NCBI RefSeq assembly: GCF_943914015.1
Contig: NZ_CALUAK010000005.1
Coordinates: forward strand, 1 to 48,590
DNA: 48,590 nucleotides
Source: an uncultured Corynebacterium sp.
Lineage (GTDB): Bacteria; Actinomycetota; Actinomycetes; Mycobacteriales; Mycobacteriaceae
Direction of reading: 5' to 3'
Positions 32,991 to 41,517 of this stretch are shown here, piece by piece. The position numbers and the translations under genes were made by a program. Each line of letters opens with the position of its first letter. Position 1 is the first letter of the stretch. Below the pieces are notes generated by a model. The model searched no databases, was not told the DNA's origin, and worked only from the letters and a program-made list of their open reading frames with translations.

Positions 32991-34511
32991 TCATGGGAGC
33001 CTCCACCTACGACCGGTGCGGCTCATCATGCGGTCGGCAGAAGCCGGGCCCCAGGTACCTGCCTCGTAATCTTCCGGAGTGCCATGCTTTGCCCAGTGGG
33101 CGATGATCGGGTCGAGGATCTTCCACGAGAGCTCCACCTCTTCATTGGACGGGAAGAGGCTGGACTCATCGAGAAGCGCATCGAGAATAAGGCGCTCGTA
33201 GGCTTCCGGAGACTCCTCGGTGAAGGACTCGGAGTACGAGAAGTTCATGTTCACATCGCGGACTTCCATGATCTGTCCGGGAACCTTGGAACCAAAGCGG
33301 AGTGTGACACCCTCATTGGGCTGAATACGCATGACGACGGCGTTGGAGGTGAGGGCATCATCATCCTGGAACGGCATGTGTGCAGCCTTCTTGAATACGA
33401 CGGCGATCTCCGTCACACGCCGGCCTAGGCGCTTTCCTGTGCGCACGTAAAAGGGCACGCCGTCCCAGCGACGCGAATGGATAGCAAGAGTACAGGCAGC
33501 AAAGGTCTCCGTGCGGGACTCCGGATCGAAACCGGACTCCTCCCGCAGCCCGACGACCTTCTCTGATCCCTGCCAGCCTGCTGTGTATTGACCACGGGCC
33601 GTAGTAGCAGACAACGGGTACACAGGCTCCGTGGCGCTGAGCACCTTGATCTTCTCCGCCTGGAGAGCAGCGGGGCTGAAGGAGGCGGGCTCTTCCATTG
33701 CCACGAGAGCCATGAGCTGAAGCAGGTGGTTTTGGATCACGTCACGAGCTGCGCCGATACCGTCGTAATACCCCGCGCGGCCACCAAGACCGATATCCTC
33801 GGCCATGGTGATCTGGACGTGGTCGACGAAGTTAGCGTTCCATAGCGGCTCGAACATGGCACCAGCAAAACGCAGGGCCACGATGTTCTGTACGGTTTCT
33901 TTGCCCAGGTAGTGGTCAATGCGGTAAACCGAGGATTCCGGGAAGACAGAGTTGACCGTTTGGTTCAGCTTCCGTGCCGACTCAAGATCGTGACCAAAAG
34001 GCTTCTCAATGATGACGCGTCGCCACGCATTGTCGTCCTTCGGCTTTGCCAAGCCGGACCGGTCGAGCTGGTAACACACATCGTCGAAGAAACTCGGAGG
34101 CACCGAAAGGTAGAAGGCCCAGTTGCCGTGGGCGGAGCGGAGAATGGACAGCGTCTCGGCGAGACTGTCGAAGTCCTCGTCGGAATTGAGATTGCCCTTG
34201 ACGAAGGTCATGCCCTCTCTCAGGCGCTCCCACACATTCTCGCGGATCTCCGTGCGCGCCCCGGCTTCGACGGCCTTTCGAACATAGGAGGCGAATTCAG
34301 CGCGGTCCCAATCGCGACGACCGAAACCCACGAGCTGGAAGCCAGCAGGGAGCAGACCACGGTTAGCCAAGTCATATACCGCGGGCAGCAGTTTCTTGCG
34401 CGCCAAATCGCCGGTTACGCCGAAGATGACGATGCCGGACGGGCCTGCAATCCGCGGAAGCCGTGAATCCTTTGCGCTTCGCAGCGGATTTTCCCATTTC
34501 CCATCTACCAC
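32991..34511 (-). CDS. zwf: Glucose-6-phosphate 1-dehydrogenase
   Basis: The enzyme takes glucose 6-phosphate into the oxidative pentose phosphate pathway and makes NADPH. The 506-residue protein has the nucleotide site IFGVTGDLARKKLLPA (near residue 28) and the active-site RIDHYLGKETVQN. It matches C. glutamicum Zwf through to the end (GTWGPASADRMMSR). The GTG at 34511 has GAGG about 8 bases upstream on its strand. It is separated from tal by 532 bp with a hairpin after tal, so it probably also has its own promoter (TTGAAA, complement of 34561-34566, and TAAGAC, complement of 34539-34544, 16 bp apart, weak). Confidence 0.97.
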   Translation of the reverse strand: MVDGKWENPLRSAKDSRLPRIAGPSGIVIFGVTGDLARKKLLPAVYDLANRGLLPAGFQLVGFGRRDWDRAEFASYVRKAVEAGARTEIRENVWERLREGMTFVKGNLNSDEDFDSLAETLSILRSAHGNWAFYLSVPPSFFDDVCYQLDRSGLAKPKDDNAWRRVIIEKPFGHDLESARKLNQTVNSVFPESSVYRIDHYLGKETVQNIVALRFAGAMFEPLWNANFVDHVQITMAEDIGLGGRAGYYDGIGAARDVIQNHLLQLMALVAMEEPASFSPAALQAEKIKVLSATEPVYPLSATTARGQYTAGWQGSEKVVGLREESGFDPESRTETFAACTLAIHSRRWDGVPFYVRTGKRLGRRVTEIAVVFKKAAHMPFQDDDALTSNAVVMRIQPNEGVTLRFGSKVPGQIMEVRDVNMNFSYSESFTEESPEAYERLILDALLDESSLFPSNEEVELSWKILDPIIAHWAKHGTPEDYEAGTWGPASADRMMSRTGRRWRLP

Positions 34512-35043
34512 TGAGCTACCTCACTATCTGCCACGAATGTCTTACTCACGATTGTTCACTTTTCAACAGCGATGCAGGCGAGAAAACACGCAGTCAATAC
34601 TGTCAGCTGTGTTCTAGAGCGTGGCCGCGCACCCGCTGGATCGCTGTGTTGCATAGAACATCATAAGTCAAAACCTTGCTTGTACTCTCATTCCCCGCTT
34701 AATCCAGCGCCCGTTGCACGTAAGCCCACAGTGCGCCACAGCGCCTCGCGCATGCCACGCACTCCAGTGGATGGAGGAACGAAAACACGCCTTTGCAAAG
34801 GATGTGCCTTTCCTTTCTCGCCACTCGGAGTAGACAACCAGCAGGAGACGGGTTACATAAAGATATATACGAAAGGCGATTTGGGGCTTTCGAAAAGCCA
34901 CCTAGGGCAATGAACAGGCCTTACGGTGGCTACACGCCGATGCACAAGGACAGTAAGAAGGCGGTGAGCCAATCGGCCCACCGCCTTTCATGCACAGCTG
35001 TGCGTGTCAAGTCAAAAAGCTTCCTCGACTAGACGTCAGCGTG
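34512..35043. other. zwf-tal intergenic region
   Basis: These 532 bp hold no credible gene or tRNA. Near the tal end is the hairpin 34958-34987. An inverted pair CGAAAG/CTTTCG (34870-34875 with 34887-34892) beside an AT-rich GATATATAC (34862-34870) is seen in the middle. In C. glutamicum tal and zwf are close together, so this gap is unusually long. Confidence 0.5.
34958..34987 (-). terminator. Hairpin after tal, possible terminator
   Basis: AAGGCGGTG (34958-34966) pairs with CACCGCCTT (34979-34987), with GCC/GGC continuing after one mismatch. On the minus strand it is followed only by CTTCTTACTG, so termination may be partial. Confidence 0.55.
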
Positions 35044-36126
35044 TTACGCAAGCTTGCTCTGCATAGAGTCGAGCAGTTCTTCCCATGCCTTGACGAATTT
35101 CTCTACGCCCTCACGCTCGAGAACCTCGAAGACATCCTCGAAGTCAATACCGATCTCGCTGAGCTTCGCGAAGAGCGCATCAGCTTCCTCACCCTTGCCG
35201 GGCAGTGTATCGCCGTGAATACCGTTGCCCTCGAGAGCAGCGTCGATGGTCTTTTCTGGCATCGTGTTTACGGTGTTCGGGCCGGCAAGCTCGGTGACGT
35301 ACATGTCCTGCGGGTACTCGGGGTTCTTCACACCGGTGGAAGCCCACAGCGGACGTTGCACATTGGCGCCCTCGGGCAGGTCCGCATCCTTGAACAGGGT
35401 TTCGAATGCAGCGTAAGCGCGGTGAGCGTTGGCGATACCAGCCTTGCCCTTGAGTTCCTTGGCTTCGTCGGTGCCGATGGCATCGAGTCGCTTATCTACT
35501 TCCGTATCCACGCGGGACACGAAGAAGCTGGCCACGGAATGAATCTTGGAAACGTCATGGCCGTTTTCCGCGGCACGCTTAATACCCTCGATGTAGGTCT
35601 GGACAACCTGGCGGTAAACCGGCACAGAGAAGATAAGTGTGACGTTGACGGAAATGCCTTCGGCGAGAGCGTCGGCGATAGCCGGCATGGAGCCTTCCGT
35701 TGCCGGGATCTTGATCATCGCGTTCGGGCGATCAACGCGCTCCCACAGGTTCTTGGCCTGGGTGATGGTGGCAGCCCGGTCAGCGGAGATACGCGGATCA
35801 ACCTCAATAGAGACGCGACCGTCCTGGCCACCGGACTGCTCGTAGATATCGGCGAAGAGGTCGCAGGCATCTTGAACGTCCTTGATAGCCATGGTGTAGA
35901 CGCTATCGTCGACGTTCGAGCCGGCCTCCTTCAGCTCGCTGATCTGGGCATCATATGCGGTGCCCTTGCCCATAGCGGCAGCGAAGATAGAGGGGTTCGT
36001 AGTCACGCCGACGATGGACTTGGAGCTCAGGAGCTCCTTGAGATTGCCGGAGGTAAGACGGTCACGGGAAAGATCGTCCAACCACGTGGAGGTGCCGACC
36101 TTCTTCAGATCATCAATTGCGTTCAT
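35044..36126 (-). CDS. tal: Transaldolase
   Basis: The enzyme moves a dihydroxyacetone unit between sugar phosphates in the non-oxidative pentose phosphate pathway. The 360-residue protein has GVTTNPSIFAAAM (residues 40-52) and the Schiff-base Lys139 in RPNAMIKIPATEG. It is of the long actinobacterial type. Its ATG directly follows the tkt stop with no gap, so translation is probably coupled. Long open frames on the opposite strand here come from codon bias. Confidence 0.97.
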   Translation of the reverse strand: MNAIDDLKKVGTSTWLDDLSRDRLTSGNLKELLSSKSIVGVTTNPSIFAAAMGKGTAYDAQISELKEAGSNVDDSVYTMAIKDVQDACDLFADIYEQSGGQDGRVSIEVDPRISADRAATITQAKNLWERVDRPNAMIKIPATEGSMPAIADALAEGISVNVTLIFSVPVYRQVVQTYIEGIKRAAENGHDVSKIHSVASFFVSRVDTEVDKRLDAIGTDEAKELKGKAGIANAHRAYAAFETLFKDADLPEGANVQRPLWASTGVKNPEYPQDMYVTELAGPNTVNTMPEKTIDAALEGNGIHGDTLPGKGEEADALFAKLSEIGIDFEDVFEVLEREGVEKFVKAWEELLDSMQSKLA

Positions 36127-38244
36127 TTATGCTTCTTCCTTTACAGCGTTGAGGGATTCCTTGGCGGCGTCGTACACAGCATCTGCGGTGACACCGAACT
36201 CGTCGTAAAGCTTCTGGTACGGAGCGGAGGCACCGAAGTGCTCGATGGATACCGGACGGCCGCAGGTGCCGAGCCAGCGGTACCACGGCTGGGCGATGCC
36301 AGCCTCGACGGAAACGCGAGCCTTGACAGAGGAGGGGAGGACCTCTTCGATGTAGGAGGCATCCTGCTCCTCGAACCAGTCAAGGCAGGGGACACTGACA
36401 ACGCGAGCTGCGATGCCCTCAGACTCGAGCTTCTGAGCCGCTTCGACGGCCAGCTGAACCTCGGAACCGGTACCCATGAGGATGATGTCCGGGGTCTCCT
36501 TCGAGCCTTCGACGAGGACGTAGGCGCCCTTTACCACGCCGTCCTTTGCCTTTTCCTTCGTGCCCTCGAGCACCGGGACGTTCTGACGGGTCAGAGCGAT
36601 GCCCTTCGGACCCTCGCGGTACAGAAGAGCAGCGCGCCATGCAGCGGCCGTCTCGTTCGCATCTGCCGGGCGGAGCATGGACATCTCCGGGATGGCGCGA
36701 AGAGATGCAAGCTGTTCGATCGGCTGGTGGGTCGGGCCATCCTCGCCAAGACCAATGGAGTCGTGGGTCCATACGTAGAAAGCGTCGGTGCCCATGAGAG
36801 CTGCCAGACGAACGGCCGGGCGCATGTAATCGGAGAAGATGAGGAAGGTGCCACCGTACGGACGCGTCGGACCGTGCAGGGAAATGCCGTTGAGGATTGA
36901 ACCCATAGCGTGCTCGCGGATACCGAAGTGGAGGTTACGGCCGTACGGCTGTGCCGTCCATGTATCGGTGGAAATCTCCTCCGGGCCGAAGGAATCATCG
37001 GCATCGATCGTCGTGTTGTTGGAACCTGCGAGGTCGGCGGAACCGCCCCACAGCTCAGGGAGCGTCTCTCCGAGAGCCTGCAGCACCTTGTGCGAAGCCT
37101 TACGGGTAGCGACACCTTTGGGATCTGCATCCCAGGTGGGCAGGTTTTCATCCCAGCTCTCGGGGAACTCGCGGTGGGTGATGCGATCCAGGAGTGCCTT
37201 GCGCTCCGGGTTCTTCTCTGCCCATTCGTCGAACTTCTTGTTCCACTCGTCGTGTGCCTTAGCTGCACGCTCGCCCAAGGCGCGCGTGTGAGCGATGACA
37301 TCATCAGCGATGTAGAAGTGCTTCTCCGGGTCGAAGCCGAGAACCTTCTTCGTGGCAGCGACCTCGTCGTCACCCAGGGCAGCACCGTGGACACCGCCGG
37401 TGTTCATCTTGCCGGGGGACGGGTAGCCAATGACCGTCTTAACGCGGATGAAGGACGGGCGGGTGGTGTCTGCCTTGGCTTCCTCAATTGCCTTCTCAAT
37501 GGCGACGATGTCCTCGCCGGACTCCACCTCGAGGGTCTGCCAGCCGTAGGCCTTGTAACGGGCAACGACATCCTCGGTGAAAGCAATCTGGGTGTTGTCC
37601 TCGATGGAGATGTTGTTGTCGTCCCAGAAAACGATGAGGTTACCGAGCTTCTGCGTACCTGCAATGGAGGATGCCTCGCCGGTTACACCTTCCTGCATAT
37701 CGCCATCGGAGGAGATGACGTAGATGTAGTGATCGAAGGGCGACTCTCCTGCCGGGGCATCGGGATCGAGGAGGCCGCGTTCACGGCGAGCTGCCATTGC
37801 CATGCCTACAGCAGAGGCGAGACCCTGGCCCAACGGGCCGGTGGTGATTTCCACGCCTTTGGTGTGGCGGTACTCAGGGTGACCAGGGGTCTTTGCGCCC
37901 CAGGTGCGGAGAGCCTTGAGGTCTTCCATCTCGAGGCCGAAACCGGCGAAGTACAGCTGGATGTACTGGGTAAGGGAGGAGTGGCCACAAGAAAGGACGA
38001 ACCGATCTCGGCCAAGCCACTGGTCATCTGCCGGATCATGAACCATGGCGCGCTGGTACAGGGTGTAAGCCAGCGGGGCAAGGCTCATGGCGGTGCCGGG
38101 GTGACCAGAACCGCAGTTCTGCACTGCGTCAGCTGCGAGAACTCGCGCCGTGTCTACGGCCTGCGTGTCCAGGTCAGTCCAATCAGAGGGATAGTTGCGT
38201 GCAGTCTTTGCTTGCAGTTCAGGTGACAGGTTCAGGTCGGTCAC
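36127..38244 (-). CDS. tkt: Transketolase
   Basis: The enzyme transfers two-carbon units between sugar phosphates with thiamine diphosphate. The 705-residue protein has VQNCGSGHPGTAMSLAP near the start, the cofactor motif SSDGDMQEGVTGEASSIAGTQKLGN-type region (about residues 180-215) with the Asn of WDDNNISI, and the transketolase motif GPTHQPIEQLASLRAIP. GTG 38244 has GAGGAA 5 bases upstream on its strand. It opens the pentose phosphate run and has its own promoter. Confidence 0.97.
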   Translation of the reverse strand: MTDLNLSPELQAKTARNYPSDWTDLDTQAVDTARVLAADAVQNCGSGHPGTAMSLAPLAYTLYQRAMVHDPADDQWLGRDRFVLSCGHSSLTQYIQLYFAGFGLEMEDLKALRTWGAKTPGHPEYRHTKGVEITTGPLGQGLASAVGMAMAARRERGLLDPDAPAGESPFDHYIYVISSDGDMQEGVTGEASSIAGTQKLGNLIVFWDDNNISIEDNTQIAFTEDVVARYKAYGWQTLEVESGEDIVAIEKAIEEAKADTTRPSFIRVKTVIGYPSPGKMNTGGVHGAALGDDEVAATKKVLGFDPEKHFYIADDVIAHTRALGERAAKAHDEWNKKFDEWAEKNPERKALLDRITHREFPESWDENLPTWDADPKGVATRKASHKVLQALGETLPELWGGSADLAGSNNTTIDADDSFGPEEISTDTWTAQPYGRNLHFGIREHAMGSILNGISLHGPTRPYGGTFLIFSDYMRPAVRLAALMGTDAFYVWTHDSIGLGEDGPTHQPIEQLASLRAIPEMSMLRPADANETAAAWRAALLYREGPKGIALTRQNVPVLEGTKEKAKDGVVKGAYVLVEGSKETPDIILMGTGSEVQLAVEAAQKLESEGIAARVVSVPCLDWFEEQDASYIEEVLPSSVKARVSVEAGIAQPWYRWLGTCGRPVSIEHFGASAPYQKLYDEFGVTADAVYDAAKESLNAVKEEA

Positions 38245-38300
38245 GTGTGTTCCTCAATTCCTGATTAGGTGGATAGATTCGTACACCAGCTTAGCCGGAT

Positions 38301-38329
38301 TTTTTAGCTCTGAGGGGCGTTATTGCCAA
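38301..38329 (-). promoter_or_regulatory. Probable tkt promoter
   Basis: On the minus strand TTGGCA (complement of 38324-38329) and TAAAAA (complement of 38301-38306) are 17 bp apart, giving a leader of about 50 nt before tkt. Confidence 0.5.
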
Positions 38330-38799
38330 CAGTTTCATCCAATCGCACCTTGCTGCTGTTGCGCCACCTTGTGCGCTGGGGTATTAGTTGCATATTGAGT
38401 AGTGCCTTTCAGTCACTTTTGGTAAAACTCGTACACCGTACGCAGGTAAATATCGTCCCAAATGGGGGCATTTTTCAGGAGTTTAGTGAACATCACGAAA
38501 AATTGATGGTGTGTTCCGCGCTACAGCACTCGGCGAACGACGCAGTGCACAGATTGTGGGTACCGGAAGTAGATCTATTGAAATGCCGTAGCCTACCTAT
38601 GAGGTGAGGTACCGATGCATAATGCCGTGCAGTGGGCATGTACAGTACCCGCTTGGAATCCGTCAGCATCCGGTCTGGTTACACAGTGATGTGGGTTTTG
38701 TAGCGACGCTGGAGAAGCTTGTCGCTTGCTCTATACCTCAACAAGGGGTGTAGTTTGTACCCTCTAATCGTTTATGGGGGTAAACGGATCTACGGGTAA

Positions 38800-38828
38800 T
38801 TGCGATTTACCTTCAATCGAACGATAGT
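38800..38828 (+). promoter_or_regulatory. Candidate ctaB promoter
   Basis: TTGCGA (38800-38805), 17 bp, GATAGT (38823-38828; TAGTAT overlaps). Leader would be about 35 nt. Confidence 0.42.
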
Positions 38829-38868
38829 ATTAACGCATACCAAACGATACCGGTTGGAGGAATAATTC

Positions 38869-39771
38869 GTGGAGAGAGTGAAAGCTTACATCGCCCTGAC
38901 TAAACCCAGGGTTATCGAGCTCTTACTTATCGCGGCTATCCCCGCCATGCTCCAAGCCGACCGAGGAACGGTTCACCTGGGGCTAATCATTCTTACACTC
39001 ATCGGTGGATGGATGGGCGCGGGTGCTGCCAATACATTAAATATGGTGGCCGATTATGACATCGACCAGAAGATGCGGCGAACAGTAGGACGCCCGCTGC
39101 CCAAACATGCGGTGGGGAAGAACCAGGCTCTCATTTTCGCGGTATGCCTCACTATCGGTTCGTGCTTTATTCTCTGGTTCCTTGCACATTCGCTGTTGGC
39201 CGCAGTTTTCATCCTCCTCACTATCTTTTGGTACATCTGCATTTACACGAAGTGGCTTAAGCGTCGCACCTCCCAGAATGTCGTCTGGGGCGGTGCTGCT
39301 GGATGCATGCCTGTCATGGTCGGCTGGGCTGTCATTGTGGACAATACGCAAGGGGTAGCCAACTGGTGGCAGGCAATTGTCCTGTTCCTCGTTATTTTCT
39401 TCTGGACTCCGCCGCATACCTGGGCTCTCGCCATGAAGTACCGCGACGATTACAAGGTGGCCGGCGTACCTATGCTTCCGGTGGTAGCCAAACCTGCAGC
39501 CGTGACGCGCGCGATCCTCATCTACACGGTCGCGACGGTTGTCACCACGCTGTTCCTCACCCCAGCTGCAGGGTTGCTTTACCTGGTTGCGGCTGTTGTC
39601 GGTGGCGTTTTGTTCATCTTCCGCGCCTGGCAGCTGCATATGCGTGTGCGGGAAGGCCAGACTGTCCGGCCTTTCCAGCTCTTCCTGCTTGCCAATGTGT
39701 ACCTTGCCACCGTGTTTATCGGACTAGCACTCGACGCAGTATTCCTGCCGTCGCTGATGGAAATGTTCTAA
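38869..39771 (+). CDS. ctaB: Protoheme IX farnesyltransferase (heme O synthase)
   Basis: CtaB adds the farnesyl tail to heme B, giving heme O for the aa3 cytochrome oxidase. The 300-residue membrane protein of the UbiA family has the prenyl-diphosphate site NMVADYDIDQKMRRTVGRPLP and the loop YTKWLKRRTSQNVVWGGAAGCMPVMVGWA, with seven to nine membrane helices. GTG 38869 is preceded by GGAGG (38855-38860 region); GTG 38878 is an alternative. CtaA, which acts next, is encoded about 1.7 kb away on the other strand. Confidence 0.96.
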   Translation: MERVKAYIALTKPRVIELLLIAAIPAMLQADRGTVHLGLIILTLIGGWMGAGAANTLNMVADYDIDQKMRRTVGRPLPKHAVGKNQALIFAVCLTIGSCFILWFLAHSLLAAVFILLTIFWYICIYTKWLKRRTSQNVVWGGAAGCMPVMVGWAVIVDNTQGVANWWQAIVLFLVIFFWTPPHTWALAMKYRDDYKVAGVPMLPVVAKPAAVTRAILIYTVATVVTTLFLTPAAGLLYLVAAVVGGVLFIFRAWQLHMRVREGQTVRPFQLFLLANVYLATVFIGLALDAVFLPSLMEMF

Positions 39772-39854
39772 ACGGTTTTCCACCGGGAAATCTTCTAAGC
39801 AACTTCTGCTTAACGGGTTAGGTCTGCGATACTGCATGGCCTAAAACAAGAGAA

Positions 39855-39895
39855 AACCCCGCGCATGCTCAATCACGTCATGCTGCGGGGTTGAA
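39855..39895. terminator. Shared terminator between ctaB and the convergent acetyltransferase
   Basis: AACCCCGC (39855-39862) pairs with GCGGGGTT (39885-39892) and GCATG (39863-39867) with CATGC (39879-39883), one bulged T. On the minus strand it is followed by TTCTCTTGTTTTAG, so it works best for the acetyltransferase transcript; on the plus strand it also follows ctaB. Confidence 0.82.
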
Positions 39896-39897
39896 AT

Positions 39898-40530
39898 CTA
39901 TTCGAGGGTAGCTCGATCCTCCGGGTCGACAATGTCGAGCCGCTCGAGCGCATCGCCTTCTTGGTTGAGCTTTCCCTTGACACTCCCGGGGACGCCAGCA
40001 ACGAGGCTGTCGTCGGGGATGTCCTTGGTGATTACTGACCCAGAAGCGATAACACATCTGTTTCCTACAGTGACGCCGGGCATGACCATAGCGCCTGCTC
40101 CGAACCAGCAGTCATCGCCGATGTGGACGGCGCGACCGCGCTCCCATTCGGCTTTCCGCATCTCCATGTCATTAACGGGGTGCTCCACGGAGATGATTTG
40201 GCAACCGGGGCCGAGGAGCGTGCGGGCACCGATCGTCACCTCAACCGTATCGAGGATGACGCAGTTGTAATTGAGGAAGCATCGCTCGCCGAAGCGAGTA
40301 TTAAATCCGTATTCAATCTGAATCGGCGCGAATGCGAGCGGAACAGCAGAATCCTCTGGAAGGATTTCCCGCAGGATCTCCTGTGCGCGCTCGGGATCGG
40401 TGTTCGCGAGCTCGTTGTACTGCTTGAGAAGGAAGGTTGTGGTTTTCTTCTTTCCTTCTGCAGCATCGGAACAGGGGATGTGCCATTTGCCGGGGACGTA
40501 GCCGTCTACGGCGTGCCAATCAGTCGTCAG
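39898..40530 (-). CDS. Maltose/galactoside-type O-acetyltransferase with apparent CTG start
   Basis: The frame gives a complete 210-residue hexapeptide-repeat acetyltransferase: N-terminal TTDWHAVDGYVPGKWHIP, the mac-type helical region, GFNTRFGERCFLNYN, catalytic His117 in SVEHPVN and the left-handed beta-helix end VIASGSVITKDIPDDSLVAGVPG. Such enzymes acetylate maltose, galactosides or similar sugars; the substrate here is unknown. No ATG, GTG or TTG lies in frame before codon 98 (GTG 40239). The only start that includes the conserved N-terminus is CTG 40530-40528, which overlaps the TGA stop of qor as CTGA, with AGGTGA about 7 bases upstream on its strand. An ATG-to-CTG mutation, or real CTG initiation by coupling, are both possible. 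Starting at 40239 would lose half the enzyme. Confidence 0.85.
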   Translation of the reverse strand: MTTDWHAVDGYVPGKWHIPCSDAAEGKKKTTTFLLKQYNELANTDPERAQEILREILPEDSAVPLAFAPIQIEYGFNTRFGERCFLNYNCVILDTVEVTIGARTLLGPGCQIISVEHPVNDMEMRKAEWERGRAVHIGDDCWFGAGAMVMPGVTVGNRCVIASGSVITKDIPDDSLVAGVPGSVKGKLNQEGDALERLDIVDPEDRATLE

Positions 40531-41495
40531 TGGTCACTCACCTGCAAAACAATAGAACCGGTCGTCTTCCTGCTCTGGAGATCGGTGTGTGCACGCGCAG
40601 CCTCCTCCAACGGGTAGACACCTCCGACGCGGATATTAAGCGTGCCGGCGGCGACAGCCTTTGTCACGGCTTGACAACGCATCGCGAACTCGTCGTCTGT
40701 TGCAATGTAGGCACTGACGGACGGGCGAGTGAGGTAAATAGAACCGTGTGTGTTGAGGAGCTGGGGGTCAATGGGCTCGACGGGACCCGACGCCGCACCG
40801 AACAGGGCAACGGTTCCACGTGGGCGGACGACCTCTAGGGACTCGTGGAAGGTGTCTTTGCCAACGCCGTCGTAGACAACGTCCACGCCGACTCCACCGT
40901 TGTAGCGGCGAACCTTTTCTGCGAGCTGCTCGCTGTAGCGGAATACCTCGGTAGCACCTGCCTCACGGGCAAGTGCCTCCTTCTCATCGGAGGACACCAC
41001 CGAGTAAACAGTGGCCCCCATGCTGACGGCGAATTGTGTTGCCAGGAGTCCGACACCGCCTGCGCCCGCCGTGATGAGGCAGGTGGAATTCTCGTCGAGG
41101 TGGTAGACGCCATCGGTGAGATAGTGGGCGGTGACACCCTGAAGCAACATAGACGCTGCTACGGTCGGATCAATGTTGTCCGGTACAGCGACGATGCGGT
41201 TGCGGGGAACACAGACATACTCCGCATAGGAGCCAAGAGCAGTAAACCAGGCGACGACGGTGCCCTCCGCAATCTCCCCGTGTGGGTCCTGAACTACCTT
41301 TCCGGTGCCTTCCTGGCCTGGGATGAATGGAAGACCGGCGTGATAAATACCGGATCGGTAGTAGGTGTCGATGTAGTTAATCCCAGCCACATTGACCTTG
41401 ATCAGGACCTGGTCATCAGTTGGCTGGGGAATGGGAGCCTCGGACAGTGTGAGTACGTCCGGGCCACCGGTTTGTTCTATAACTATTGCACGCAT
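40527..41495 (-). CDS. qor: NADPH:quinone oxidoreductase, zinc-less MDR family
   Basis: The 322-residue protein belongs to the medium-chain dehydrogenase/reductase superfamily, quinone oxidoreductase branch, with no zinc cysteines. It begins MRAIVIEQTGGPDVL and has the Rossmann motif TAGAGGVGLLATQFA and the C-terminal GGVYPLEEAARAHTDLQSRKTTGSIVL. It probably reduces quinones or enones with NADPH; the substrate is not known. ATG 41495 gives the family start; the in-frame ATG at 41549 lies within ctaA and adds unrelated residues. Its gene lies 22 bp after ctaA on the same strand and its stop overlaps the next start. Confidence 0.93.
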   Translation of the reverse strand: MRAIVIEQTGGPDVLTLSEAPIPQPTDDQVLIKVNVAGINYIDTYYRSGIYHAGLPFIPGQEGTGKVVQDPHGEIAEGTVVAWFTALGSYAEYVCVPRNRIVAVPDNIDPTVAASMLLQGVTAHYLTDGVYHLDENSTCLITAGAGGVGLLATQFAVSMGATVYSVVSSDEKEALAREAGATEVFRYSEQLAEKVRRYNGGVGVDVVYDGVGKDTFHESLEVVRPRGTVALFGAASGPVEPIDPQLLNTHGSIYLTRPSVSAYIATDDEFAMRCQAVTKAVAAGTLNIRVGGVYPLEEAARAHTDLQSRKTTGSIVLQVSDH

Positions 41496-41517
41496 GCCTT
41501 CTACGGTACTGTGCTTT

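Larger units (their letters stand above)
38245..38868. other. Divergent promoter region between tkt and ctaB
   Basis: The 624 bp carry no credible gene. They hold a tkt promoter at one end (38301-38329, minus) and a ctaB promoter at the other (38800-38828, plus). The roughly 470 bp between show no repeat or hairpin that I could support. Confidence 0.6.

Noticed and set aside
34990..36900. 636-residue plus-strand open frame opposite tal and tkt
   Set aside because: It spans two well-supported minus-strand genes; codon bias of highly expressed genes leaves the opposite strand open. No family features.
36910..38226. 438-residue plus-strand frame opposite tkt
   Set aside because: Antisense shadow of tkt with no recognisable domain.
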